Assembly (NCBI RefSeq): GCF_026213295.1
Contig: NC_079412.1
Location: 15,475,514 to 15,539,513 of the forward strand
From: Gadus chalcogrammus
Taxonomy: Eukaryota > Chordata > Actinopteri > Gadiformes > Gadidae
Direction of reading: 5' to 3'
Length of the DNA stretch: 64,000 nt
In this document: one piece after another, positions 12,969-58,673 of the stretch
How positions within the stretch are numbered: the first letter of the stretch is position 1
How the letters are laid out: each line of letters opens with the position of its first letter
Notes under the pieces: generated by a model
Told to the model about the DNA's origin: nothing
The model's database searches: none
Seen by the model: only the letters and a program-made list of their open reading frames with translations
Translations under genes and position numbers: made by a program

Positions 12969-15297
12969 TGTCATTTTAGTCATAAACGTAGACTTGAAAA
13001 ATCACAATTTTATTCCAACCTGGAACGCATGGCTGTGTAATACATGTGTCATGTCAAAGTTCTGTGTTGTAGTCTAGTCTCTTTTTTGAACATTGCTCAG
13101 CAGAATGGAGCATCAAAGCTCTCTCAGACACTTCTTAATAGAGGCAGACTGGATTATGGAATATGGAAAAATAAATAAAGGGAAATGGCCAAGACGAGAC
13201 ACCACAGAAGCACGCGGCCCTCAGCTGTCTCCGGGGAGAGTGTATGTCATCCTGTTATCGGCTTTCTCTCTGACATCAGACCCGACGACCCGGGAAGAGT
13301 CCCTCCAATCGGAGTGCGTGAGTCAATACTGGGCCTACTAGGGCTTGGTCCAGGTTTTAGATGACAAACGGACCAGGAAAACACAAAAGATAACATGTGT
13401 TATGGTGCGTGTATAGGCCAGCGATCTGGTCCCAGCCGCTGTTCAGAGCACGTTCAGAGCATGTCTAGCGGTTCTTGTCGTTGTTCTTTGATTGAGTTCC
13501 CCCCCTCCTCTGTGAAACAAATTCCCCCTATCGCATGAGGCAGGATAAGTACGTAAGTAAGTAAGGCTGGATCTCTTCGGGGACGCCTGCGGCTTTAATC
13601 ATATTGAGGGAAATGGATAAAATGGGATGGTGTTTTCTTTCTTTCCCATCCTCATGTCACTAATGGCTTTCGTGTCCCTGTACATCAGGGGAAGAATTTA
13701 AGTCCTTTTTTTGTTAAACATTACCCCTCTTCCTCCCTCCTCCTCCTCCTCCTCATCAGAGATAAGCAGCCAGTGTAAGTATGTGGGAGGACGGGGGGGG
13801 GGGGTCGTTAAACCTCTCTCTCTCTCTCAAGCTCCTTCTTATTCTGTATTTCAATTGTGAATAGAATTTCCTCAGCTCTGTTTTTGATAATGATGCAGTT
13901 TTTTGGGGGTATTGTGTTAATCACGCTGACGCCTGCTGCGGAAAGTGTCTGGCGTCTGAGACCATGTGACGGGCTGGAGGGAGAGGCAGAAGAAACTGAC
14001 GACAATGAGGTTGATTCAACATTAAAAGTTGAACAAAAGCTAAAAACAATAAACAATAAGACTTCTATGACTCTCTTCCCTCTTGTCTAAAGGGCAGTAT
14101 ATTGCAGTGCATAAAGACAGAAAAATAACAGTTTCTGCTGCACCCTTCCAAATAGAGATTTTGAATTAAATCAGTACAAATACATCAGGGGTCCCTGTAG
14201 TCTACTATAGCTAAGGCCTAAGGCTTATAAATCCATAAAAAAAAAAAAATTGCATAGTTATATTTACGCTTCCAATTATAAGGGTGCACTCTTCAAGCTC
14301 CTTCGCAGCAAATCTCCTGCAGCCTCAGAACACAAGAATCTCTGTCAGAACACATCTAGAACCGCTGTGACTACCACTGCACCATCCTTATCATCTCACC
14401 CTACACAGACACCGCTGCAGCGCCGCTCTGACCACTCTCACTGTCAAGGCCCCCCCTCACCGGACCAGGCTGCCTCAGCCAGACCCGGGCCCTTAGAATG
14501 GACCCAACCCATTGAAAACCCTGACGTTAAAATGAAGCTCATAGCCCAACACATTTTTCCCTGTAGTCGCCAAGGGACTTTTACAAACATAAAAAAAAAG
14601 GTCTGGAAAAGATAAAAGCTTTTATTGTTGTTGTTAATTTAATCATGGGGAGAAGATGAGGGCCGAAAGAGGAGGATTATGGATGGGGCCCTCCTAATCG
14701 GTAGCCTGGGAACCAGACGTCTCAGCCAGCTCATGTTTCATTTGCTCTGACATCTTCGCCTGGCCGCCCTCCAGCTCAGACACATTTCCAGCAGACCTGG
14801 TCCGGGTGGGGCCATCACCACCGTTCATTTACTGTGGGGCGGGTTTTGAGACCATGACTGTACAGAGTACCGCTGAGGCATCTTCATAAACAACGGCAAT
14901 TGCTGCCCCTGATTTATTTGTACCTTTTTGATTTGTTGTCGGTCCATCCAATCACGTCCAGAGGCATTTTGGTCTGTGGCCGTTGATAACACCCTTGGGG
15001 AAATTGAAAAATGAACTGAGAGGTTCCAGACTAATAAGCATTTGCGATTGGTCTGGCGATGTCAGGCTCGGTAATCACTAGACAGGCATACAGTTATTTT
15101 CCCCTTCCCCTTTGTTGCTAAGGAAACGCTGGCATGTATCATCTCTTCAGAAATGGCCCAGATATTATCTTGCTTCAAATAATTTGATGTGTGTCACTTT
15201 TAGATTAGAAGATTTTAGATTAGAGTTTAGACGAGGGAACACGCGGTGGATGCCAGGGTTTGTTTTGTAAATTGGAGAAAAAGGGGGAAAGAAATCC

Positions 15298-15481
15298 CAT
15301 GTGAACATGAGGTTGAGTCCAATGTGAACATGAGGTTGAGCCCAATGTGAACATGAGGTTGAGTCCCACTTGAACATGAGGTTGAGTCCCACTTGAACAT
15401 GAGGTTGAGTCCAATGTGAACATGAGGTTGAGTCCAATGTGAACATGAGGTTGAGTCCCACTTGATCATATGATTGAATCC
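15298..15481. repeat. 23-bp minisatellite (8 copies)
   Basis: The unit is GTGAACATGAGGTTGAGTCC plus AAT. Two alternating variants occur (AATGTG and CACTTG at the junction). Confidence 0.93.
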
Positions 15482-16064
15482 CAGGTTGTTAGAGACTTAC
15501 AGCTTGCTTCTGAGATGTGTCCAACTCTGTGCTGCTGTCCTTGTCGTCAGAATTGGTTTCTAGGTTTCTAGCAATCAATTTTTTGCCTAGATTGCTTTTA
15601 AGGCACACACCCCACATTGAGCAGGATAAAGGCTCACAGCTTTGATCCTATTATGAGAACCAGAACACTGTGAGCTCCTGGGCTGGGGGAAGCAGTAAAC
15701 AGTTTTCCTGTACTAGACCCTCACGTGGCACAACCCACAAAAACTGTCTGGATGGAAAGAATTTCCCCAGGTACTTTCTCTCTTGCCTGCTGTTCTCTTC
15801 CTCTCTCGCTGTCTTTCTCCCTTTTCTCTCCGTGTGTGGCTGATGTTTTAGAGAAGTGACAGACTCCCCAAACATGACCAACAGACTTAACCCTTCTTAT
15901 TTTACTCATCACAAATAACATTCACTCAAAGTGTGTTGGATAGAAAACCAAGCATTTGTGTCTGTGTAGAGATAGCATACAGCGCGCGGAATGCTAGGAA
16001 TCGCCTCCATGGTAACGGTGGGCCTGTGTGTATGTAGTGGTAAATATTGACTTCAGCACCTCCC

Positions 16065-16178
<114 letters not shown>

Positions 16179-18256
16179 CTGAACTTTGCAATGGCCTACC
16201 ACCGAGGGAGTTTGTTTATACCTCCCCTCCTCCAAACATGGAGGATCTTCCTGACTGTTGGATACACAACGCATTGGTGCAGGTGACCCCCCCCCCCCCC
16301 CCACGTCTCCCTGCGAGCAGCCTGAGTAGTTGATCTACTCATCCTCACATCTAGCCCCAAACACAGTGCAAGTATTATATCCCTCTGCTACGCAAGAGAT
16401 GAACCCTCTGTCCTTGGTTAATGATTGTCACGCAGGTTAACTGGAAGAGGAAGCGTGGAAGCTCTGACGCAAACCACTCTGGTCAGAGTGGCCAACCATG
16501 TGAACGGTATCCCGTCAGCCAGGTCCTGCTTCCCATTTCAGAAAGAGGAGAACCAAAAATTTGTCCATAAACAAAGTCTTGTGTGTACGTGTGCGTTTAA
16601 GGCGTATATTTGTTGTCTGTGCCACACTCCAAACCAACCGCGACATCACGCTCGGGTAGAGCCCCCCGGTTGGTTTTGTGGCGGCGGGTTGTATGGGAAA
16701 TTTAGTGTGTGACCAACAGTAGACGCATTTCCCCTATGCTTGTATTTCTTTGGAGCAGCTGTGCTGAGGTCTGTGCGAGGGGCACTCTGTTGATTTGCGT
16801 GTGTGTGCGGTGCTGATGTGAGTGGCTGCGGAGCTAATGTGCGCATTGCTGATTGCTGTGATGCCGCTGCTGGATCCAGGCCTCGGAGGATGGGCTGCTG
16901 CTGGCTGCACGTCGGGAATCACTCGACTGGAGCAGACGGGAGGCAGCGGCTCAACCGGTCCATCCAGCGCGGATGTGTTCCCGCTAACTCAAGTCGTCTC
17001 ACAGCCTCCCCACATGGAATGCCAGCCTTGTACCCGGTGCACCAGATTAGGGGACTGATGTTGATAATCTGGGCGGAACATGCAGGGGCTGGATTTACGC
17101 TGCGATTGGCTGCGGCAGGAGCCAAGCCCCCCCTAACCCACGCACTCGTAATTACACAGAAAGCAGTAAAGATGGAAGAACGTATCTGTCGCCGCGGTAG
17201 GCACGTTTCACATGCGATCAGAAATGCAGGGGGCGCTTCGCGTGCAGGCAGGCGTACTTATTCATGTGTTCACTATAAACACACACGCATGCACACACTT
17301 TGCCCTGCGCCATACCGGCTCCTACCCCGTGCTAGATCATAACACTGGTGCATTTACATTGTCCTCAGGTATTAACCAAAAAAATGCTATTGTTTGCAGA
17401 TAAGAACAAAAAAGGCGTCAGCCCCAGCTAAACGTCAGCCCCTATCCGTGTCACTCACACAGTGTAAAATGTAGCCTAGTCCAGCTAGCGTACACCTGGT
17501 TTTATAGGCCGCTCCTCAGGTTCAGAGACTGCAGCTATCAGTCTGTGAGGCATACCTGGCCACGCCAAAACAGGTTTAGCAATGGAAAAAACGTGGGCTA
17601 CCTCACCTTACGTACAGCTGTCTCCGCCGCTGAACCTGTGGGGGATTAGAGCACTGCTTAAAGTCGCAACTGTGTGGAAACGCAGCGCACATGACAGGGA
17701 ATTACCTGTTTGTCTGTCTGTGCCTGCCTGTTGTTCACTCCATCTGGATAGGTGATTATTATTCTATATTTTTTAACATTCCCAGTAAACTCTGTGAAAC
17801 CGGCACGAGATCATGCATAATGTGAAAAGTTTATTTATATTCTAGAGTGCTGAGGCACACACACGGCACAATTTATGTGTGCTTATGTAAATGGGTTAAA
17901 AAACAACAAAACAGTGGAGGTCTGGCCCCTGATGTTCCCTGGTCACTGTCAGCCAGATTGTGCGTGCGTGCTTGTCTGTCTGTGTGTGTTGACTTAGTCA
18001 CGCCATCACTTGCTTTCAACCGCATGTCGGATTTGATACTGTACTGTTGCATATAATAATAAGTACGACCGGTCAGCCAGCCAACAAGCCATCGCCGACC
18101 AGCTTGTCCTTTTTATTCTATGAAAAACAACCTAATGCAGTAAAGGAAACAAACTCGCCGTCATTGAGTCCAGTGTCATTCAAAATAACAAACAAGCAAC
18201 AAAGCCACGCGTTACCAAAACAAACTAACAGAGATGGAAGCCACTGCAGAGGTTCA

Positions 18257-18649
18257 CTAGCGAGAGGTTGCACTCTCCCTCCTCCCCCCCCCCCCCCGTC
18301 CCGTCCCGTCCCGTCCCGAGGCCCTTAGAGCTGTTGGGCCGTTGAGCAGGGCAGATCGGCCGGGACAAGTCCCAACAGAGCTCTCAGACAAAGACGATGT
18401 AGTTATCATCCTTCCCATCGTGCAGGCCCTGACCTGCCGCTCCTCCTCCTGGGAGAGTTTAACTGTCTCTTCTTCTGAGGACTTCTCTGGTCCCTGCAGT
18501 GTACTGTACAGAGTATTGAGGATATCGTAATCAAACCCGATGGATTTAACTTGTTCCATAAAAGCTGCCATTAAAACGGAGGGAGTGGAGGGGTGCAGTG
18601 TTCGAGGCAGAACGTCATCGGAGACCGTTTTCTGGGTCAGTGGGTTCAC
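18257..18649 (-). other. Unrecognised minus-strand ORF, possible exon
   Basis: An open frame of about 130 codons. The first 70 codons read like ordinary protein (MAAFMEQVKSIGFDYDI, then LYSTLQGPEKSSEEETVKLS and QEEERQ), not like a translated repeat. A possible splice donor (CAG|GTCAGG on the minus strand) follows the QEEERQ segment, and the remaining frame runs into low-complexity C-rich sequence. The upstream acceptor is weak. I do not recognise a family. It could be an exon of an unknown gene, a retrocopy fragment or chance. Confidence 0.2.
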
Positions 18650-20265
18650 TGTTTGGCTGCCACAAGCAGAATACCGGTTGTGTTACTGTAGCCTAGAATG
18701 TATTAATTCCATCCAAAATACTCAGCAACAGCCATGCATTGGGCTGTTATCGAGTATTAACACAAGCATATACATAATAACACAAGCATGCAGTAGGGGA
18801 TCTGGGAAGAAAGACTTCCCGTTCAATGCCCGTGAGACCTGGGAAGGGATTTGGAATGGCTTGCCAGATCTGGTGCATAATTAAACACATCCCCCAGCCC
18901 CCCTCCCCTCCCCTCCCCTCCCCACACACACTGCCATCCCCCTCTACCCCTCTCGGCCCCCTGCCTCGTGCCAGAGGGGGGGTACTCCTGCGGGCTTCTT
19001 CCCACTGAGAACGCGGGCCTATGGGGTGCTCCGCCGCAGGCTCAACTGGACCCAGATCAGCCTCCGTCTCCATCCGGCCCGTTGCTCAGTCGGGAACGAC
19101 ACCCCGGCGCACATTAACACTGGCGCACCAAACTGGGCGTCCAGAGTTTGGTGTGCGAGTGGATGACGGTTCGTCTCTGCGCTTGCTTGTGTGTAGGGAC
19201 TGCCTTCTGAGGACCGGAGTGTCTGGGACAGGCTAACTAACGCTACCACGTTCTCTCTTCCCACTGAGTCTTGTGTTTGTCGCGTGCTTTCCGTCGACAA
19301 TGGAGGCCTTTGTTTAAAGTAGGAAGCAGTCGGAAGCGACCCCAACGCCTTCATCACTCCATATAGCTGCCTCGTGTTTTTGTTTGCGCTCAGACCAGCT
19401 CTTTTTGTCCCCCTGACCGGCATGAAGAGTAAAGTGACAACAGACAATGTCTCCATTCATCCAAAAAAAAATATTAATTGGTTCAGAATATGAAGTGATT
19501 CTTTTTCAGCTAACTAACAATGTAAACCGTCATCTAACAATACCCTTCCTAATTAACCATCCAGCTATCTGGTGGATTAGCCTTACAAAGATGGCCTGCC
19601 AGTATTGCAACATATGAGTGTGAGTGCACTTTGATGCGTGTCTGAGGAGAACGCACACATTTAAACAAACACCCAATCTCCACTCCTCTATTATTCATTC
19701 ATAAAGCTCTCCAATAGTATTTATTCTTATTTCGCCTTGTTATTCATTTTCTCTCGCGCTACAAACAGAAATGCAGTGTGTGAATCTGTATTCTGTAGCC
19801 AGCCCCCTTGTGGCTATACCGGACCATGATAGTGAGGGCTTGAGCCCCTAAATTATCCTTGGCTTAGCGTAATGATTTCCCTCCTTCTAAGCTGTCATTA
19901 CACAGGCCAGAGATACTTAACGCATGCCTGAGTAAGCAGCGAGGCTTGAGAATTTACAGCGAAATGAGAGCGGGAGATGGATGAGGTGGTAAGAGAGGCT
20001 GCATGCAGTGCGTCGTTTTAGCCAGGATGAAGCGAGAGCCAGGTACTGGCCCCTCCACGCTCAACGCCTACTTTTCCAGCAGTCCCCCCCCCCCCCCCAC
20101 ACACACACACCCATCATAAGCTTTTCAATTCACTTACACATTTTTTAGCAAATCAGGAAGGGTGGTTTCTACATCGTGCTTATTTGATCGCCTACTGGGG
20201 TGCAAAGTCAAAATGGTATTAAATGTTTTATTTTGATGCTTCTATGAGCTCACGCCCCACCCCTT

Positions 20266-20396
<131 letters not shown>

Positions 20397-20950
20397 TGCA
20401 CACGCACACCCCCATACAGGCTCTCTTGTCTCTTTGGTGTCTGAAGGGTGCGTTTTACAGTCATATGAATGCATGCAGGCAGGGTGTGTTCGGCATGTAT
20501 GCCTCGCGTCGGCTCCGGCGGAGGAGGCGTTCAGGGCAGCCGACTGACAGCTGCCGGGGGGCATCCCTGGGGAGTTGGTTTTTGTGGGCCTTCATGACGC
20601 TGCGGCGGCCCTTGTGGGTCTTCACCGAATCTCTGGTTACTGCATCTGGCATCAGCCCATCCCCGGGAATGTGTCCTGGGAATGCATGACTGATCTCCCG
20701 GATGGCACTGGTGCTCTGCTTCCATGACACCACCCGGCCCGTACCGCATGCCCCATCCCAGACGCACGCCGCACTGCACATGTGGCGCTTTCCGGGACTT
20801 TTCGTTTGACTTCAATGACTAAATCGACATTTAAATATTGCATTTGTTGTATTAGGTATACGAGTTATTTTGCACAATAACAATTATTGTTTGCTCACTT
20901 AGTAGACCTACTGACTTAGTAAACCTCAGACCAAATTTTTTTAATTATCA

Positions 20951-20988
<38 letters not shown>

Positions 20989-21281
20989 TTTGCTAAAGGG
21001 ACCATCCGGAGGATAAACCTTCACATTGAAGATGCTAATCAACGGAAATCGCATCCCGTTTTGTCGTGGATGTTTGTGTTTGGCTCGCGTGTTTGATTGT
21101 TACACACGGTGAAGGGGCTGTAGAGCAAGCTGCAGTGCCCGTGAGCAAGAAGGAATGGCAGGAGGTACGGGTCATCACGGGGGTAGTGATGCTCCCGAGG
21201 AGGAACGTCTGAGCTGTCTGTTGTCGTCGGGTCTGCTGGCTCACTATCTCCCATGTGTGTTGTGTCTGGCAGGCCTAGGCC

Positions 21282-31202
<9,921 letters not shown>

Positions 31203-32460
31203 GGACCCTGGTTGTGTGTCTGTGTGTGTGTGTATGGGGGAAAGAAAGAGGGAGAGAGAGAGGCGTAAGGATATGTGCATGCACACATATATAAACTGAG
31301 AGAGGCAGGGAGAGAGAGGGAGAGAGAGACCATGCGTCATCCATTTTCACAATCTGCCTCTCTCTCTCTAGGTATACGATGGTTAGGTTCACCTCTGACT
31401 TCCAAATGAGTTGTGTGGCGTTCCCCTCACTATTGTATAATCATTTGGAGGCCCATCGTACATTACACTGTGTTTGCTTGCGCGTCAAGCTTTATTAAGG
31501 AGGTTTCGACAATGGAGCCAAGAATCCTTTATTATAGATTTTAAGGCGCCTTCATGGTACTTCAGACCTGGGGATTTCTACCTGGTAGACGGGTTAAAAC
31601 CCTGCGCCTGACTTTGACACACCTGGGAAGATTTCCAGACGTGTGCATTAAAAGACGACGACGGGGGGTTGCCTAAGAGATGAGGAACTATCAATGTCCT
31701 GCTGAAAGTTTCATTTCAGGATCATGTTTGAAACTCCAAACAGTTGTATATTAACTTTGTCTTCCAATTAGGATCATAAAACTAAAGCAGCATCCAATTT
31801 TCATGAAAATTAACTAAACCATTTTTTTGGTTTATGTGTGAAAACTATAGACTTTTCACATTTTGATTTAATCAGTGTGGGTGGGGTTTATACCTGGATC
31901 AACTGGAGTGTTCTTTGAGGTAAAGGTTGGTTTAATATTTGTTTCTAGAAGCATCCATGACTGTGCACCACTGAGGATAGTAATTTGGTAAGTCGTACCT
32001 GCTGTGAGGTTTGGAATGAGGCGGACATGGGCCTGTGTACAACTTATTCAACTGAACATGCAGTCACCCTGGATGGATCTCCAGGACTTGGACCAGTGTA
32101 ACATCCAACAGGGAGAAGTTAAGCCCATCCTCTTCTACTCCTGTCTCTAACACAAGGAACTGACTACTGATCACCGGTGCTCTTCTCAGTACAGGGGAGA
32201 GGACCAGAACATTGCTGCTCTTTTGTACACTGTTAAAAGTTAAAGGTGTATTTTTATGACTTTGAGCTTTACTAACCGTGGGGTCTGACTCTGGCACGAC
32301 AAGGGGAGGGGGGGGATTCTTATCCAATCTTATTCCACCATGTTCTCTCATGGCTTGTTGCGGAGAGTTTATACCAAACGGATATGAGCTCACTTCATAA
32401 TACAAGGATCTTTTGACAAGAGCTTCCAAATTGTTTATTGTGGAAACATTGTTTAATAAA
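31203..32460 (+). other. src: Probable src 3' UTR with polyadenylation signal
   Basis: A long untranslated stretch follows the stop codon; AATAAA occurs at 32455-32460. Vertebrate src 3' UTRs are commonly 1-2 kb, so the distance fits. The exact end is not determined. Confidence 0.4.
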
Positions 32461-35400
32461 CCACTTCTGCTAAATTCAATGACTCCAAATGATCAAATAA
32501 TAACAAAGCATTTAACCAATAAGCATTTTGGATGTGGTATTCCTTTAAAGATAAAATTTACTCAAACATACATCTATCTCATCAAATTGAGCCAGGGGAT
32601 TTCATACTTAAACAAGTTGGTACATGCTATTCCCTAACCCTATAGTTAGTGCTCTGCCCTAAACCTTACCCATTTTCCTTCCCTAACGCTGTAGTGGGGG
32701 CTCTTTCCTCACCCTAACCCTCTAGGTGTCACCCATTCCTAATGCTATTCCTCTTTCCTCACCCTGAATTAGTGCTCCATCCTAACCCTGACTGTCTTCC
32801 CTAACCTTCAGTTAGTGCCCTTCATTCTGAGCTTAGTATTTGGATACTCTTTCAATTCAGAATGAGAAGTATATTTTAAATCCCTAATCAAATTGATTTG
32901 TTACCCGCATAAAGTAGGGGCAGACCCTTCTTGGTTCTTCTTTTGGTGCGGATGTTCATGTATCATTGCAATGCTCTTATTTATTCTGGGGGGGTAAGCC
33001 AGAAATCATTTTCCAACTTGCATAGGAGATGATTGGCCTTTCAGAAAAAAAGGCATTGTAAATGTATTGCTGATACATTGTAAATATCACCTTTATCTTT
33101 ATTTATTCCTTCAGAAATACCTTCATTCGTGTTTTTCTTTCTTGGTATTATATTGTAGCCCGGGATATCATCTCAGGGTACCTGATCGAAAAAAAGAAAC
33201 ATGTTAGCAACACTTTCTCTGAACAGTATTGTTTTCAGACGTATTCAGGCATTCATGTTTAGCCGGTGAAAAGATGTGCTTAATGCATTTGGCCCCATTT
33301 TCTGTACCATTCATCCCGTTAATTTACATTCTTTCAAAACATGTATTACATCGTTGTGGTTTTTTCCCCAGATATTTATAAGCTTATTAACAGCTTGTCT
33401 AATCCTACTTACAAGGCATCCCATCATCGGTTTCTTTGAGTTCAGGAAACAAACAAAATAACACTATTGTACTAGCATGGGGCGCATGTATTTTATCAAA
33501 TGGTTGCAAAAAATGTCACCACTGGGATCCAGGCTTGTATTCTTCCTGTAGGAATGACGACCCGTGTAGGTAAGAGGTAGTGCTGGAAGAACGTAGATCA
33601 GGCCATCATTCATTCATTGGCTTGTCTGTTGTCCCCAGACAATCGACCATTCTCTTATCTATTTATTATTTCCTGGGCCTTATCAATGAGCACGTCCCAG
33701 TCTGAAGGAAGAGAAAAAAATATATATATTTTCTAATTATGTGTTCAATGGAAACAGTTCCTGAAATATTATTATCTATGCAGTTATTTTTACAATCTGT
33801 AATATATTATACATCCCCTTTTCTACTGCATTCAATGGGAATTTAAAGATTTTCTTTGTAAAATACGTTTGTTTAAATCTTACAGTTACAATGTTGGAAT
33901 AAATTGGTTTAATGACAAATGTGTTGGTGAGGTTATTCATTTTAAGCATTAATCCATCACTCATTGTTTTATTTGCAGGACATAAGCTTATCATTTCAAA
34001 CCAAGTTAGAAGTTATGCAAGTTGGCAACTTTCAAAAACCTGCGAAAGAGTATCCTATTTATTTCAGACGTTGCGCTTTTTGCGCAATGCGATTCTGGCT
34101 AATGATACCAAATGTTAAGTCAGATAGGATCAGAAATTGTAGAAATGTTATATTGTAAGAGTCACGACACGTTCTTACGTATTTAAATTAAACAGGACTT
34201 CCCCCATCCCTTCCCTGCACTGGTGGTTTACCTGCGCGTCACATGTCCAGTGTTTGTGTTAGCGTTACCAGAAGGTCCGGGAAGAGTGTGTGTTTCAGTG
34301 AACCCACCGGTCACTAACAGGTGAGCCAATAGCGTTCCTATAGATATAAAAATAAGTTAAATGTTTAAACGGTTTGATCTTATTCTTGTGCTAATTATAA
34401 GCCTGACTCAAGCTGGTAATGTAATAGCCTATCGGAAACCAGAAGGAAACCGAATGAAAATAGTCTTCGCATTTAAAAACTTTTCATTTAGCTACTTTAT
34501 CGCTTAATTCATGTTTATTATATTTTTTATCATAGATGTCTTTATCTATAAGGCATTTCCTCAACACGAGAACATCTGTGAAGAGGTACAGTGTAAATAA
34601 TGAAGTTCATGGTTTAGCCTACCGGGGTATTCTCATTTAACGTTTGTTAAATGCTATTGCCTATGTCATATCGTTGGTATTTGGCTACATTAATTAACGT
34701 ACAGTAGCATGCTCAATATCGTACGGCAAAAACAAATACGATATGAAGTCTCTTCCATTAAACCACGTCGTTTCTTTGTCCGCAATTTCTGATCTGAACA
34801 CGCCCCATGCTTTATATTCTGACGTGCAGCGTGGATTTTGTTATGAGGAGCCAAGACTTGGAAGAGAGACTTGCAAGACCAAAATACCATGAACGATGTG
34901 CTAGTATAAGGTAAAGTATTCACTTCATTTGACACTCGTTTCTGTATCAGATTACATTAATGCTGCCTGTGTATAGCCGTCTCAACATGGCCGTGCTATT
35001 CTGAAATGTGAGTCTTGTTCACACTTGTTGTGTTTCTGTGTATTAATGGTTTGTGTCTGCCAGTGGCTTAACAAGGAATTAATTACAGTGGGAGATGATA
35101 TCGTTTCAGAAACATAAATTGTAACCAACTTATATCTAGAAATTATGGATTTTATTTCCGATTGATCTTATTAATGACGCAACTTAGACATGGCATATCA
35201 ATCTTCTGCTGGTCTGTTCTCCCTCACTCCATGTCCTCTCTACTCCCCTCCTCTTATTTGCATGTCTTCTCTCTACTCCTCCTTTACTCTCCTCTCCTCA
35301 TCTCCTCCTATTTCCGTGTCTCCACTGTGAGTGAAGTTCTGAATACAGCAAAGCAAACCACCCCAAAATCTACGGAAAGGGATAACAACATCTGTCAATA

Positions 35401-35837
35401 TTTTATTTTTAGAAAAATACATTAAGGGGAAGTATTTATTTAGTATAAGTACGTCTAAAAAGTCCTGTTGTTCCTGTTTCCTATATTAAGGTCTGTCACG
35501 TCAGTTCTCATGGCCTAATTTGACCTAAAGGTATAACATTTGACGTTTATAATATTTGAAAATTTGTATTTCTGTATTTCAAGGGGGCTGTCCCCCCTGG
35601 CTATGCCACTGCTGTGTGAATCTTTTAGAAAGCTATGCATAGCAATACTCTATGTATATGTGAAATGCTTACTGTATGTAAAGCGTGTTCAAAGTCAGTA
35701 TTTTGCAACTTTGCAATTATGCTAGGCATTCTATGTCTGCTATTGGCTGTACACCACCTCTAGTGTTTGACTTCGTTACCTGTTCTTCCTTCTTCAACCC
35801 TGTCTGAACAGCACAGACAGTACCGACCCCCCCGAGG

Positions 35838-35927
<90 letters not shown>

Positions 35928-35968
35928 ACTAATCTCCTGTTTGCTTTGTGGCGGTGCTAATTACAAGG

Positions 35969-36064
<96 letters not shown>

Positions 36065-37726
36065 TGTTTAGGGCTGAGGATGTTGAACCAGTGGCAGTTG
36101 GTGGGCTGTAGAAAGGGTGACACCAGGAAGGGGAGATTGAGCTAACCGAGTGTTGAGCTGAAGGAAGCGCAGTGGAAACCACAGAGAAGCTGCATACGCC
36201 TTGGGCAGTGTGTCGCCTTTTGTAGTTTCATTTTGTCGTCTTCTTTTAGAATGTGTCATAATGATGTATTGCTCTGGAACATGCTCTGCATCCTTGAAAT
36301 ACTTGGTTCTCGTGCAGCCTGATGGTTATCTGTTTTTATTTTCTTCATGAAGCTGCATCTCTTTAGACTAGCTGAGTATGTACCCTGTAGGGCTATTGTT
36401 AAAGCAATCTTGATTATTTTCAAATCGCCACGCCCACTTCTCAAAAGACGCAGCATATTTCTGTCACACAGAATGTACTTTTGAAAATAAGGGCATTACG
36501 GGGGTACTAACTGAATAGTATGTATCTGTTACCAGGTGGGTACAAGTAGACAATACTTGATCATTACATGGGATCATTTTAATATTATTATTGTATTATA
36601 TATTACATTATATTATATTGGAAGGCTAAAGGTGTGTTCTTTGACTCGCCTCCAATTTGAAATGATTTAATCTTTGACCAGTCCAGCCACATGACAGCTG
36701 GGATCGTTGGTTCGGAGGCCTCATTAGATGATTATCTCTAACTCGTCTATGTCAAAATGTTCGAAAGTGAGTTGCTTGGATGATTGATTCTTGGCAGCTT
36801 GTATCCAGGAGAAACAAACCTTTTCTGGCTGGGGACACTTGGATGGTGTCAGGGGAAAAGCCTCCCAAACTGATCTTAATCTGCTACCAACAGTTCCAGG
36901 GAAATCAGAGTTTGCGTGATTGCATTGAGCTTGGCTGGCAGAATGGGATTAAGGCTGCAAGAGTTGAGTGGCTAGAGTGGTGCTCTAGCGGTACACTGCA
37001 GGAGCAGACGGGGGGGGGGGGTACACTGTGTTGATGGCCCCACCTGGTTTGTTATCTTTTGTTCTAGCATTTAGTTGTGTCGCCGAGCACGGTCTCTGGG
37101 AGTGTTTTGATACCTAACCACACTTTCGTTTTGTTTCTTTTTTTTTTTTTTTTTTTACAATTTAGCACATATCACAAACATACTCCTATTTCGTTTCGGT
37201 AGAATTTATTTATATTTTTGCCGTAAGATAAAAAAATAATGCACACAATGCAAGCTACCATTCTATGCAGAGAGAGGGGAACAGAGAGTGTTTTTACAAG
37301 GGTTGTAACACATCCCAGACCAGGTTTATCGCCTGGCCAAACTAATGACTTGCTGACTGCTGAGTCCTGGTGTGAGAATGAGACGTCATTGTGTGTGTGT
37401 TTGTGAGTGTGTGCACCGTTGAGCAACTCATAAAGTTGCAGAGGAACCACAGTGGGGAGGGGGGTAGGACCGATGACTCAGAAGACACGCTACGCTTCAA
37501 TTGAGGCTTGTACAACACGACTGAAGGGCTGGGCATGGTAGTCTTGAGATGCCAGCACATAACACAAGTCCTCTTCAAATGAGCAGACTTCCTCTAGTCT
37601 GTGACTCTGACTCTCTCTCTGTCTCTGTCTCTTTCACCATCTCATCCTTACTCACCAAGCTCCCTCCCCCCTCTTCCTGCCCGATATCATTCCAACCTTT
37701 ATGATTTCCTCTTTCCATTTCTACAG
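32461..37726. other. src-mical1 intergenic region
   Basis: AT-rich sequence without a recognised exon. It includes degenerate CCCTAA-like repeats at 32632-32825, a CA array and a TG array close together (35840-36063), and T/A runs. A mical1 non-coding first exon must lie upstream of the acceptor at 37725-37726, but I could not place it. Confidence 0.55.
35840..36063. repeat. (CA)n followed by (TG)n
   Basis: CA at 35840-35927 and TG at 35970-36063, separated by 42 bp. The two arrays are complementary and could form a hairpin of about 90 bp. Confidence 0.95.
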
Positions 37727-37778
37727 CTGACCACCAAAGCGACTAAAGTAAACCAAGGGAAGACGCCTTGGGGTCTCT
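37727..37778 (+). other. mical1: mical1 5' UTR segment
   Basis: An acceptor (TTTCTACAG, AG at 37725-37726) opens the exon 52 nt before the start codon, so a spliced non-coding exon exists upstream. The ATG at 37779 is the first in frame and aligns with the start of human MICAL1. Confidence 0.6.
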
Positions 37779-58673
<20,895 letters not shown>

